Assembly (NCBI GenBank): GCA_023954045.1
Contig: JAMLIR010000010.1
Span: forward strand, 62,001 to 126,000
Length of the DNA stretch: 64,000 nucleotides
Source: Burkholderiaceae bacterium
GTDB lineage: Bacteria; Pseudomonadota; Gammaproteobacteria; Burkholderiales; Burkholderiaceae_E
Direction of reading: 5' to 3'
The position numbers and the translations under genes were made by a program. Every line of letters begins with the position of its first letter. The stretch's first letter is position 1. The notes under the pieces are model-generated. The model did no database searches. It was not told where the DNA came from and was given only the letters and a program-made list of their open reading frames with translations. Shown here in pieces: positions 9,250 through 20,052 of this stretch.

Positions 9250-10021
9250 AGATGGCCTTTCCGCGACTGCCTGCCACCGCCTGCTCGTCGATCTCGAAGT
9301 GTTCGGGCAGCGACTTCACCAGGTCGCTGAACTTGCGGTGCCCGTACAGGCGGGCGTCGAAGTCGGGGCGCAGCTTGGTGATGTTGCTGCCGACCGACCC
9401 GAGTTGCGCCCAGCCGCTCTCTTCCGAGACGGCGTCGATCGCGTCGGCGATCAGCTCGACCAGCGCGGCGCGGTCGTCGGTCACCTTCGTGGTCCGCGGC
9501 TGCCCGGCCGGCGCCGCGGCCTTCTCGGGCATCGCCCGCAGCACCTCGGTGTAGACGAACTTGTCGCACGCCGCGACGAACGGCTCGGGCGTCTTGCGCT
9601 CGCCGAAGCCGTAGACGAGCAGCCCCTGCTCGCGCAGCCGTGAAGCGAGCCGCGTGAAGTCGCTGTCGCTCGACACGAGGCAGAAGCCGTCGAAGCGCCC
9701 GGTGTAGAGCAGGTCCATCGCGTCGATGATCAGCGAACTGTCGGTCGCGTTCTTGCCCTTCGTGTAGCCGAACTGCTGCACCGGGACGATCGAGTGCTCG
9801 AGCAGGATCTTCTTCCAGCTGCCGAGCTGCGGCTGGGTCCAGTCGCCGTAGATGCGCTTGACGCTGGCGATGCCGAACTTCGCGACCTCGGCGAGCAGCC
9901 CGTCGATGATCGAGGCCTGCGCGTTGTCGGCGTCGATCAGCACCGCGAGACGCGCCTGGGATTCCTCGGGCGACGCCGGAGGGGCGGTGCCGAGCAGGGC
10001 GGGTTTTCCGGGAGTGGCCAT
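9221..10021 (-). CDS. NYN (LabA/DUF88) domain protein with C-terminal LOTUS/OST-HTH domain
   Basis: Predicted RNA-acting protein of 266 residues. Residues about 24-165 form a NYN/PIN-like nuclease domain. It has AVLIDADNAQ at the first acidic site and KNATDSSLIIDAMDLL in the middle. CLVSSDSDFTRLASRL carries the remaining acidic residues. Residues about 185-262 match a LOTUS/OST-HTH winged-helix domain, for example RPDFDARLYGHRKFSDLVK, usually an RNA-binding unit. Bacterial members of this architecture are widespread, but their substrates are mostly unknown. GAGG precedes ATG 10021. Its 3' end overlaps arnT by 29 nt, so the two are expected to be translationally coupled. No function in lipid A modification is established. 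Confidence 0.9.
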   Translation of the reverse strand: MATPGKPALLGTAPPASPEESQARLAVLIDADNAQASIIDGLLAEVAKFGIASVKRIYGDWTQPQLGSWKKILLEHSIVPVQQFGYTKGKNATDSSLIIDAMDLLYTGRFDGFCLVSSDSDFTRLASRLREQGLLVYGFGERKTPEPFVAACDKFVYTEVLRAMPEKAAAPAGQPRTTKVTDDRAALVELIADAIDAVSEESGWAQLGSVGSNITKLRPDFDARLYGHRKFSDLVKSLPEHFEIDEQAVAGSRGKAIYVRNVRRSR

Positions 10022-10053
10022 GAGGCAACCTCGAACCTGGTCGGTGGCGATCG

Positions 10054-10539
10054 TCAGTCGCGGAAGTTGGTGAACGACAGCGGCACGTCGGCGATCTCCT
10101 TCTTCAGCAGCGCGATCGCCGCCTGCAGGTCGTCGCGCTTGGCGCCGCTCACGCGCACCGAGTCGCCCTGGATGCTGGCCTGGACCTTCAGCTTGCTGTC
10201 CTTGACGAGGCGCACGATTCTCTTCGCGTGGTCGGACGAAACGCCGTGGCGCACGTTGATCACCTGCTTGACCTTGTCACCGCCGATTTTCTGCACCGGG
10301 CCGTAGTCCAGGAAGCGCACGTCGACGTTGCGCTTCGCGCACTTGGCGACCAGCACGTCGCGGACCTGGCCGAGCTTGAAGTCGTCGTCGGCATAGGCGG
10401 TCAGCTCGCGCTCCTTCTGCTCGATGCGCGCGTCCGACCCCTTGAAGTCGAAGCGGTTGGCGATCTCCTTGTTGGCTTGGTCGACGGCGTTGCGCACTTC
10501 GATCGCATCGCTTTCCGAGACCACGTCGAACGTTGGCAT
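10054..10539 (-). CDS. yajQ: YajQ family nucleotide-binding protein
   Basis: Small 161-residue cytosolic protein of the YajQ/DUF520 family, built from two ferredoxin-like halves. Some members bind cyclic di-GMP and act as transcription co-regulators. The signature MPTFDVVSE start, [11 protein letters not shown] and [12 protein letters not shown] near the C-terminus are all present. ATG 10539 has a strong Shine-Dalgarno sequence, AGGAGGA, 7-8 nt upstream. An in-frame upstream ATG would add 14 unconserved residues and is rejected. It lies 32 nt upstream of the NYN-LOTUS gene and 76 nt downstream of uup, on the same strand. Confidence 0.95.
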   Translation of the reverse strand: MPTFDVVSESDAIEVRNAVDQANKEIANRFDFKGSDARIEQKERELTAYADDDFKLGQVRDVLVAKCAKRNVDVRFLDYGPVQKIGGDKVKQVINVRHGVSSDHAKRIVRLVKDSKLKVQASIQGDSVRVSGAKRDDLQAAIALLKKEIADVPLSFTNFRD

Positions 10540-10615
10540 GGCGGTTCCTCCTCGTCGCCCGGCGGAAGCGCCGGTGGGCAACGCCGGGCATTGTAGGCCC
10601 AGCCGCGGCCGCGGC

Positions 10616-12568
<1,953 letters not shown>

Positions 12569-12598
12569 TCGTGGCGTGAACAGGCCCTGGCCCGCGGG

Positions 12599-13894
<1,296 letters not shown>

Positions 13895-13926
13895 GAACCG
13901 CCGCCGTGTGGGTGCAAAATCTGCGG

Positions 13927-13932
13927 ATTATA
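13927..13932 (-). promoter_or_regulatory. -10 box of the argG promoter
   Basis: TATAAT on the minus strand, 33 nt upstream of argG ATG in the 60-nt gap after dinB. No good -35 hexamer is visible 16-18 nt further upstream. It may drive argG and the co-directional genes through arnD. Confidence 0.55.
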
Positions 13933-13954
13933 GAACCAGGGGCCGGCGCGCCGC

Positions 13955-15094
13955 TCAGCCCGACAGCGGCAGTTCCCCCTGGCGCGCCGCCGGCAGGGCC
14001 GCGTCGCCACGGCCGGAGCCCCCGCGCCGGGCGGCCTCGCCGGGGCGTGCGAGGCCGGCGACGCGGACCCCGAGCAGGCGCAGCCGCCGCTGCGCCGGCA
14101 CCCGGCCCAGGCACTCGAACGCGGCGCGCCGGATCGCGGCGGCATCGTCGGTGGCCTCGGGCAGCGTCTGGTCGCGGGTCACGATCCTGAAGTCGTCGTA
14201 GCGCGCCTTCACGCCGATCGTGCGGCCGGCATAGCCGCGGCGGCGCAGGTCGGCGGCGACCTCGCGGCACAGCTCGGCCAGGCAGGCCGCGAGCGCCTGC
14301 CAGTCGCGGCGCAGGTGCAGGTCGTGCTCGAAGGTGGTCTCGCGGCTCATCGAGACCGGCTCGCTGGCGGTGACGACCGGACGCTCGTCGCGGCCGTTCG
14401 CGGCCTCGTGCAGCCAGCGTCCGTAATTCGCGCCGAAGCGCGCGACGAGCATCGGCAGCGGCGCCGCGGCGAGCTCGCCGATCGTGCGCAGGCCGAGCTC
14501 CTCGAGCTGCAGGTCGGCCTTGGGGCCGATGCCGTTGATCCGCCGCACCGGCAGCGGCCAGATCGTCGCCGGGACGTCCTCCTCGTCGACGATCGTCAGC
14601 CCCGCGGGTTTGTGCAGGTCGGAAGCGATCTTCGCGAGCAGCTTGTTCGGCGCGAGGCCCACCGAGCAGGTCAGGCCGGTGGCCTCGAGCACGCGGCGCT
14701 GGATGTCGCGCGCGACCGGCGCGCCGCGCTCGATGCGGATTCCGGGGACGCCGGAGAGGTCGATGTAGACCTCGTCGATGCCGCGGTCCTCGACGCGGTC
14801 GGTGACGGTCGCGATCGCCGCCTTGAACAGCCGCGAGTAGCGCCGGTACTCGTCGAAGTCGACCGGCAGGAACACGCACTGCGGGCACAGCTCGGCCGCG
14901 CGTCGCAGCGCCATTCCGGAGCGGATCCCGAACGCGCGCGCCTCGTAGGTCGCGGTGGTCACCACGCCGCGGCGCGACGGCTCGCCGTTGCCGCCGATCG
15001 CGACCGGCCGCCCGCGCAGTTCGGGCCGGCGCAGCAGCTCCACCGACGCGTAGAACGCGTCCATGTCGAGGTGCGCGATGCGTCGCCAGTCCAT
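13955..15094 (-). CDS. dinB: DNA polymerase IV
   Basis: Y-family translesion polymerase of 379 residues. The palm has HLDMDAFYASVE with the first catalytic Asp and DEVYIDLSG with the Asp-Glu pair. A helix-hairpin-helix thumb (INGIGPKADLQLEELG) and the little-finger domain follow. The last residues, QGELPLSG, resemble a beta-clamp-binding Q-x-x-L-x-L peptide. The protein is somewhat longer than E. coli Pol IV because of an Arg/Gly-rich segment at about residues 345-370. ATG is at 15094. No LexA box was recognised upstream in the 60-nt gap to the histidine kinase. Confidence 0.96.
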   Translation of the reverse strand: MDWRRIAHLDMDAFYASVELLRRPELRGRPVAIGGNGEPSRRGVVTTATYEARAFGIRSGMALRRAAELCPQCVFLPVDFDEYRRYSRLFKAAIATVTDRVEDRGIDEVYIDLSGVPGIRIERGAPVARDIQRRVLEATGLTCSVGLAPNKLLAKIASDLHKPAGLTIVDEEDVPATIWPLPVRRINGIGPKADLQLEELGLRTIGELAAAPLPMLVARFGANYGRWLHEAANGRDERPVVTASEPVSMSRETTFEHDLHLRRDWQALAACLAELCREVAADLRRRGYAGRTIGVKARYDDFRIVTRDQTLPEATDDAAAIRRAAFECLGRVPAQRRLRLLGVRVAGLARPGEAARRGGSGRGDAALPAARQGELPLSG

Positions 15095-15154
15095 CGGGTC
15101 GGGGGCGGGGCTCGCTGCCTTCGCGGCCTGCGTCGTTGCCGGAGGCCGCGCCGC

Positions 15155-16630
15155 TCAGGCCGCCAGCGGCAATTCGATGAAGAACGTCGAGCCGCGCCCG
15201 GGCTCGCTGCGCAGCCCGACCGTCCCGCCGTGCAGCTCGGCCACGCGCCTGACGATCGCCAGCCCGAGCCCCGAGCTGCCGCGGTGCTCGCGGTGCCGGC
15301 TGGTCTGGTAGAAGCGTTCGAACACGCGGGGCTGGTCTTCGGAGTCGACGCCCGGGCCGGTGTCGGCGACCTCGAGCCGCATGCCGTCGCCTTCGCGCTG
15401 CGCGCGCACCAGCACCCGGCCGCCGCTCGGCGTGACCCGCAGCGCGTTGTCGAGCAGGTTCGCGAGCGCGCGCTCGACCAGGCCGGCGTCGGCGCGGGTG
15501 AGCGGCAGGCCGTCCGGATACTCGACCTCGAGCGTCACGCCGGCCTGCTGCGCAGCCGCCGCGAAGCGCTGGACGACGTCGTCGGCGAGCTCGCCGATCG
15601 CGATCGGCTCGGGCTGCGCGCGGAACTCGGGGCTGTCGAGCCGCGCGAGCTCGGCGAGCGCGTCGGTGAGCCGCTTCAGGTGCTGCGCGTTGTGCAGCGC
15701 GCGCTCGAGCAGGTGCTCGTGGGCCTCGGGCGGCAGCGCGTCGCCCTTGAGCCGGATCGTCTCGATCTGCCCGATCAGCGCGGTGAGCGGCGTGCGCAGG
15801 TCGTGCGAGACGCTGGCGACCATCTCGCGCCGGTGCGAGTCGATCGTGCGCACGCGCTCGGTCTCCTGGCGCAGCCGGTCGAATGCCTCGCGGAAAGTCC
15901 GGCTCAGCCGCCCGATCTCGTCGTCGCGATCGGCGTCGGGAAAGAAGTCGCTGCACAGCTGGTCGGAGAAGCCGGAATTCCGGATCCGCTCGGTCGCGCG
16001 CGTGAGCGCGGTCAGCGGCCGCGTCAGCAGCGAGATCATCGCGATCGTGAGCAGCACGCCGATCGCGATCGTCATCAGCCCCGCGGTGGAGGCGGCGCGG
16101 ATCGCGTAGCTCTTGAGCAGCGCCGGCATCGCGGTGTCGATGTCGGTCTGCCTGGCGACGACGTAGAGCCAGCCCCTCGGCTTGCCCTCGTGGACGACCT
16201 CGTGGGCCGCGACCAGCGAGCGGCGGTCCTGGAAATCCGGGTCGTCGGCGACGATCGGCAGCGTCGGGTCGGTCCGCATCGTCTCGGTGACCGGTTCGAG
16301 GTCGACGCGGTAGCCGGTCCAGAACGGCTGGCGCTCGCCGGAGGTCGCGAGCACCCGGCCGTCGAGGTCGAGCAGGTACAGCCCGGTGTTCGGCGAGTAC
16401 AGCGTGTACTGGCGCAGCGTCGCGCCGAACGCCGCCGGGTCGCTCGAGTAGTCGCGCCAGAGGTCGGGGTGCGCCTCGAGCACCCGCTGGGCGAACGCCG
16501 CGTTCTTCGCGTACATCCAGTCGCTGTAGTACTGGCGCACCGAGGCGTGCATGATGATCGCCAGCAGTGCGGCCATCATCAGGCCGAACGCGACCACCAG
16601 CAGCAGGACCCGCGCGCGCAGTGACTTCAT
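15155..16630 (-). CDS. sensor histidine kinase (OmpR-family partner)
   Basis: Inner-membrane two-component sensor of 491 residues. TM1 is at about residues 8-28. A periplasmic domain of about 140 residues (SPNTGLYLLDLDGRVLATSG looks PAS/Cache-like) precedes TM2 at about residues 178-202. HAMP, HisKA with SVSHDLRTPLT (phospho-His), and HATPase_c with LANLLDNAL, VADTGPGVD and GSSGLGLAIV complete it. ATG 16630 overlaps the regulator stop as ATGA. The periplasmic domain lacks an ExxE metal motif like that of PmrB, so the signal is unknown. Confidence 0.93.
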   Translation of the reverse strand: MKSLRARVLLLVVAFGLMMAALLAIIMHASVRQYYSDWMYAKNAAFAQRVLEAHPDLWRDYSSDPAAFGATLRQYTLYSPNTGLYLLDLDGRVLATSGERQPFWTGYRVDLEPVTETMRTDPTLPIVADDPDFQDRRSLVAAHEVVHEGKPRGWLYVVARQTDIDTAMPALLKSYAIRAASTAGLMTIAIGVLLTIAMISLLTRPLTALTRATERIRNSGFSDQLCSDFFPDADRDDEIGRLSRTFREAFDRLRQETERVRTIDSHRREMVASVSHDLRTPLTALIGQIETIRLKGDALPPEAHEHLLERALHNAQHLKRLTDALAELARLDSPEFRAQPEPIAIGELADDVVQRFAAAAQQAGVTLEVEYPDGLPLTRADAGLVERALANLLDNALRVTPSGGRVLVRAQREGDGMRLEVADTGPGVDSEDQPRVFERFYQTSRHREHRGSSGLGLAIVRRVAELHGGTVGLRSEPGRGSTFFIELPLAA

Positions 16631-17355
16631 CGCGAGTCGGCGAAGCGATAGCCGACGCCGCGCACCGTGAGCACGCGGCGCGGATTGGCGGGGTCGGCCT
16701 CGATCTTGGCGCGCAGCCGGTTGATGTGCGTGTTCACCGTGTGCTCGTAGCCTTCGAACGTGGTGCCCCAGACCGCGTCGAGCAGCTGTATCCGCGTGAA
16801 CGCGCGGCCCGGATGTCGCGCGAAGTGCGCGAGCAGGTCGAACTCCTTTGCCGTGAGCGCGATCGGCTGCCCGGCGAGCCGCACTTCGCGGCGGGCGCAG
16901 TCGACGACGAGGTCGCCGACCTCGATGCGCTCGGCGCCGCCGGGCGAGGGGGCATCGGCGGCGGCGGGCGCGTGCATGTCGACGCGCCGCAGCATCGCCC
17001 GCACGCGCGCCTGCAGCTCCGGGATCGAGAACGGCTTCGTCAGGTAGTCGTCGGCGCCCAGCTCCAGGCCGAGTACCCGGTCCAGTTCGGTCGAGCGGGC
17101 GGTCAGCATCAGCACCGGCGTGGTCACCTTGTCGATGCGCAGCGCGCGCACGATGTCGAGGCCGTCGCGCCCCGGCAGCATCACGTCGAGGACGACCAGG
17201 TCGTAGCGCCCCGAGCGCGCCGCCTCGTAGCCGGCGGCGCCGTCGTGGACGCAGTCGATCCGATGGCCCAGATCGCGCAGGTGCATCGCGATCAACTCGG
17301 CGATGTCGCGCTGGTCCTCGACCACGAGTATTCGCCTTTCCATCGAGTCCAGCAT
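16627..17355 (-). CDS. OmpR/PhoB-family response regulator
   Basis: DNA-binding partner of the adjacent kinase, 242 residues. The receiver domain has VVEDQ (acidic pocket), DLVVLDVMLPG with the phospho-Asp, LTARS and the conserved Lys in YLTKPFS. A linker at about residues 122-145 leads to a winged-helix Trans_reg_C domain (LTAKEFDLLAHFARHPGRAF, then VNTHINRLRAKIE). The ATG at 17355 and an in-frame ATG at 17343 are both possible; neither has a clear Shine-Dalgarno sequence. The 156-nt divergent gap to the sigma factor gene contains a palindrome that could be its own operator. Confidence 0.94.
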   Translation of the reverse strand: MLDSMERRILVVEDQRDIAELIAMHLRDLGHRIDCVHDGAAGYEAARSGRYDLVVLDVMLPGRDGLDIVRALRIDKVTTPVLMLTARSTELDRVLGLELGADDYLTKPFSIPELQARVRAMLRRVDMHAPAAADAPSPGGAERIEVGDLVVDCARREVRLAGQPIALTAKEFDLLAHFARHPGRAFTRIQLLDAVWGTTFEGYEHTVNTHINRLRAKIEADPANPRRVLTVRGVGYRFADSR

Positions 17356-17419
17356 AACAAAACCCCCGTCCGGCCCGCGCCCCCGCCATGGGTCCGCCCG
17401 CGCCCGGTGCGCTTACGGG

Positions 17420-17437
17420 CGATTCGTTATCGAATCG
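17420..17437. promoter_or_regulatory. palindrome in the divergent regulator/sigma intergenic region
   Basis: CGATTCG-TTAT-CGAATCG, a perfect 7-bp inverted repeat with a 4-nt centre, lies 64 nt upstream of the response regulator start and 74 nt upstream of the sigma factor start. It is AT-richer than its surroundings. A role as an operator is inference. Confidence 0.5.
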
Positions 17438-17511
17438 TGATCTTCGCGAGATGGCCGGGTAAGGCGGGGTCGTCAGACTGCGGGCGTCGAATCCCAGCCA
17501 GAGCCCGACGA

Positions 17512-18087
17512 ATGACCGCTTCCGCCGCCGCTTTCGCAATCCCGTCCCCCAGCCCCGCCGACCTGGCCGCCCACCGCAGCGCCATGCTGCGCTTCGCGCG
17601 CCGCAGGATTCGCGACGAAGATCTCGCCGAGGACGCGGTCCAGGATGCGCTGGTCGCCGCGCTGTCGAACCGCGCGTCGTTCCAGGGCCAGTCGGCGCTG
17701 CGGACCTGGCTGATCGGCATCCTGAACCACAAGATCCAGGACACGTTCCGCCGCGAAGGGCGCTACGTGCCGGTCGCCGACGGCGCCCGCGACGACGAGG
17801 CGCCCGACGACGGGCTCGACCGCCTCGCTTTCGGCCAGCTCGGGCAGTTCGGCGACGGCGACGACCCGGCGCAGCGCGTCGCCAGTGCCCGGCTGCTCGA
17901 TGCGCTGCTGGTCGAGATCGACGCGCTGCCCGACACGCTGCGCGAGGTGTTCGTCCTGCAGGTGCTCGAAGGGCGCGAGACCGCCGACGTCTGCCGGCAA
18001 CTCGGGATCACCGAGGCCAACTGCTGGGTGCGGCTGCACCGGGCCCGCAAGCGGCTCGCCGAGCGGATGCGCGAGCACCTGGCCTGA
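17512..18087 (+). CDS. ECF-type sigma-70 family RNA polymerase sigma factor
   Basis: Alternative sigma factor of 191 residues. Region 2 spans about residues 20-80 (AEDAVQDALVAAL, then SALRTWLIGILNHKIQDTFRR). An acidic linker rich in Asp (about residues 85-120) follows. Region 4 is at about residues 130-188 with LPDTLREVFVLQVLEGRE and an HTH in VCRQLGITEANCWVRLHRAR. ATG 17512 gives an N-terminus just before region 2. Such factors are commonly followed by a zinc-finger anti-sigma gene, but here a 165-nt gap leads to an aldo/keto reductase, so no linked anti-sigma is seen. Confidence 0.92.
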   Translation: MTASAAAFAIPSPSPADLAAHRSAMLRFARRRIRDEDLAEDAVQDALVAALSNRASFQGQSALRTWLIGILNHKIQDTFRREGRYVPVADGARDDEAPDDGLDRLAFGQLGQFGDGDDPAQRVASARLLDALLVEIDALPDTLREVFVLQVLEGRETADVCRQLGITEANCWVRLHRARKRLAERMREHLA

Positions 18088-18170
18088 GCGGCCCCGGATC
18101 GGGTCCCGCGGGGCGCGCGCCCGGGCGCACGCGGGGTGGGCAGGGGTGCGCACGGGGGTGTGCACGGGTC

Positions 18171-18189
18171 TCGGCCGGGCGCCGGCCGA
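18171..18189 (+). terminator. GC-rich hairpin after the sigma factor gene
   Basis: TCGGCCGG-GCG-CCGGCCGA forms a perfect 8-bp stem with a 3-nt loop, 84 nt after the sigma factor stop. A weaker AAACCG/CGGTTT stem ending in TTTT follows at 18204-18226. It could end the sigma transcript; the T-run is short. Confidence 0.4.
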
Positions 18190-18252
18190 ACCGGCGTCGG
18201 CGCAAACCGGCTATCGTTGCGGTTTTGGCCCCGATCACCGGATTCGCGCGAG

Positions 18253-19254
18253 ATGAAGACCCGTCGAATGGGACGCAGCAACCTGCTGGTGTCCGAACTG
18301 TGCCTGGGCACGATGATGTTCGGCGACCAGACCGAGGCGGCTGCCGCGGCCGACATCGTGGCGCTGGCGCGCGAGCGCGGCGTCAATTTCGTCGACACCG
18401 CCGACGTCTACTCGCGCGGCGCGTCCGAGTCGATGCTCGGGCCGCTGCTCCAGGCCGACCGCGACCGGTGGGTGCTGGCGTCGAAGGTCGGCAACCCGAT
18501 GTCGAGGCAGCCCAACGCGTCGCGCTATTCGCGCAAGTGGCTGATCCAGGCGCTCGACGCGAGCCTCGCGCGGCTGCAGACCGACTACCTGGACGTCTGG
18601 TACCTGCACCGCGACTTCGAGGACGGCGGCGACGAGGAGATGCTGTACACGATCGCCGACCTGATCCGGGCCGGGCGCATCCGCTACTGGGGCTTGTCGA
18701 ACTTCCGCGGCTGGCGCATCGCCGCGCTGTGCGCGATGGCCGAGCGCATCGGCATGCCGGGGCCGATCGTCTGCCAGCCGTACTACAACCTGCTCAACCG
18801 GCAGCCCGAGGTCGAGATCCTGCCGTCGTGCGCGCACCACGGGCTCGGCGTGACCCCTTACAGCCCGGTCGCGCGCGGCGTGCTCACCGGGAAGTACGCG
18901 CCGGGCAGCGCCGCGCCCGAGGGCAGCCGTGCCGGGCGCGGCGATCGCCGGATCCTCGAAACCGAATGGCGCGAGGAGTCGCTCGCGATCGCGCAGAAGC
19001 TCAAGGCCCACGCCGAGGCGCGGGGGATCACGCTGCTGCAGTTCGCGGTCGCCTGGCTGCTGGCCAACCGGGTGGTCAGCTCGGTGATCGCCGGGCCGAA
19101 GACGGTCGAGCAGTTCGCCGACTACTTCGGCGCGCTCGACTACGCGTGGACCGACGAGGACGAGGCGCTGGTCGACTCGCTGGTGACGCCGGGTCACGCT
19201 TCGACGCCCGGGTATCACGATCCGCAGTATCCGTTCCATGGGCGCAGGCGCTGA
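18253..19254 (+). CDS. aldo/keto reductase
   Basis: NADPH-dependent carbonyl reductase of the AKR superfamily, 333 residues in a (beta/alpha)8 barrel. The catalytic tetrad is visible: Asp and Tyr in FVDTADVYSRGASE, Lys in VLASKVG, and His in VWYLHRDF. A C-terminal cofactor segment SSVIAGPKTVEQ matches NADP binding. The closest look is to the YajO/Tas-like and IolS-like subfamilies. The physiological substrate cannot be read from the sequence. It stands alone, 57 nt before mgtC. Confidence 0.93.
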   Translation: MKTRRMGRSNLLVSELCLGTMMFGDQTEAAAAADIVALARERGVNFVDTADVYSRGASESMLGPLLQADRDRWVLASKVGNPMSRQPNASRYSRKWLIQALDASLARLQTDYLDVWYLHRDFEDGGDEEMLYTIADLIRAGRIRYWGLSNFRGWRIAALCAMAERIGMPGPIVCQPYYNLLNRQPEVEILPSCAHHGLGVTPYSPVARGVLTGKYAPGSAAPEGSRAGRGDRRILETEWREESLAIAQKLKAHAEARGITLLQFAVAWLLANRVVSSVIAGPKTVEQFADYFGALDYAWTDEDEALVDSLVTPGHASTPGYHDPQYPFHGRRR

Positions 19255-19311
19255 CGTGCCGGGCCCGAGCTGGCCACCGAGGCCCGCGCGCGAGCAGCTG
19301 GAGCGACCGGG

Positions 19312-20049
19312 ATGAATCTTGCCGAACCGCTGGCGGGCCTGCTTGACCGGCTGTTTGCCGACCCCGCCTATCCGACCATCCTTCTGCGCCTGCTCGCGGC
19401 GCTCGCCGTCGGCGGCGCGATCGGATTCGAGCGCAGCTACCACGGCCGCCCGGCCGGGTTCCGCACGCATGCGCTGGTCTGCCTGTCGACCACGCTGCTG
19501 ATGCTGGTGACCGTCTACGAGAACCGCTGGTTCCCCGAGCTCACGCAAGGACGCGTGGCGCTCGACCCGACGCGGATGGCGCAGGGGATCATGACCGGCA
19601 TCGGCTTCCTGGGCGCCGGCACGATCATGAAGGAAGGGCCGACGGTGCGCGGCCTGACCACGGCGGCGTCGATCTGGATGACCGCGGCGATCGGCGTGCT
19701 GATCGGGATCGGCTTCTACTTTCCCGCGCTGGCCGCCAGCGTGCTCACGCTCGGGACGCTGTCGGTGTTCCGCTGGATCGAGACGCGGATGCCGGCGCAG
19801 TTCTACGCGCACTTCACGATCCGGTTCCGGCGCTCGGCGACGATGCCCGAAGAAGAGATGCGCAGGATGCTGTCGGAACTCGGCTTCACCGTTGCGAACC
19901 TGAACTACCGGCTCGATGTGCTCGAGGACTTCTTCGAGTACCGGATGGTGATCCGCACGAGCCGTTCGTCGAACCTGAGACGGCTCACCGACGCGCTGGG
20001 CGCGCTCGACTCGGTGCGCGAGTTCCGCATCGCGCCGACGGGCGACTGA
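19312..20049 (+). CDS. MgtC/SapB family membrane protein
   Basis: Inner-membrane protein of 245 residues. The N-terminal MgtC domain has about four or five transmembrane helices and the family motif AIGFERSYHGRPAGFRTHAL near residues 38-58, followed by GIGFLGAGTI. The C-terminal about 85 residues form an ACT-like soluble domain. MgtC proteins modulate F1Fo ATPase, Mg2+ starvation survival or membrane potential in other species; the role here is inferred only by family. GGAG precedes ATG 19312. The next gene starts 3 nt after its stop, suggesting one transcript with the efflux system. Confidence 0.93.
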   Translation: MNLAEPLAGLLDRLFADPAYPTILLRLLAALAVGGAIGFERSYHGRPAGFRTHALVCLSTTLLMLVTVYENRWFPELTQGRVALDPTRMAQGIMTGIGFLGAGTIMKEGPTVRGLTTAASIWMTAAIGVLIGIGFYFPALAASVLTLGTLSVFRWIETRMPAQFYAHFTIRFRRSATMPEEEMRRMLSELGFTVANLNYRLDVLEDFFEYRMVIRTSRSSNLRRLTDALGALDSVREFRIAPTGD

Positions 20050-20052
20050 GTC

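Noticed and set aside
14315-16624. A 769-codon open frame on the plus strand opposite dinB and the histidine kinase
   Set aside because: It is antisense to two well-supported genes, has low-complexity Arg/Val/Asp/Leu composition and no recognisable domain. Long spurious frames are expected at about 70% GC.
15155-17355. Two-component pair as a PmrAB-type regulator of the arn operon
   Set aside because: The periplasmic domain has no ExxE metal motif, the genes lie about 6 kb upstream of arnT with unrelated genes between, and no matching box was seen before arnT. The link is not supported.
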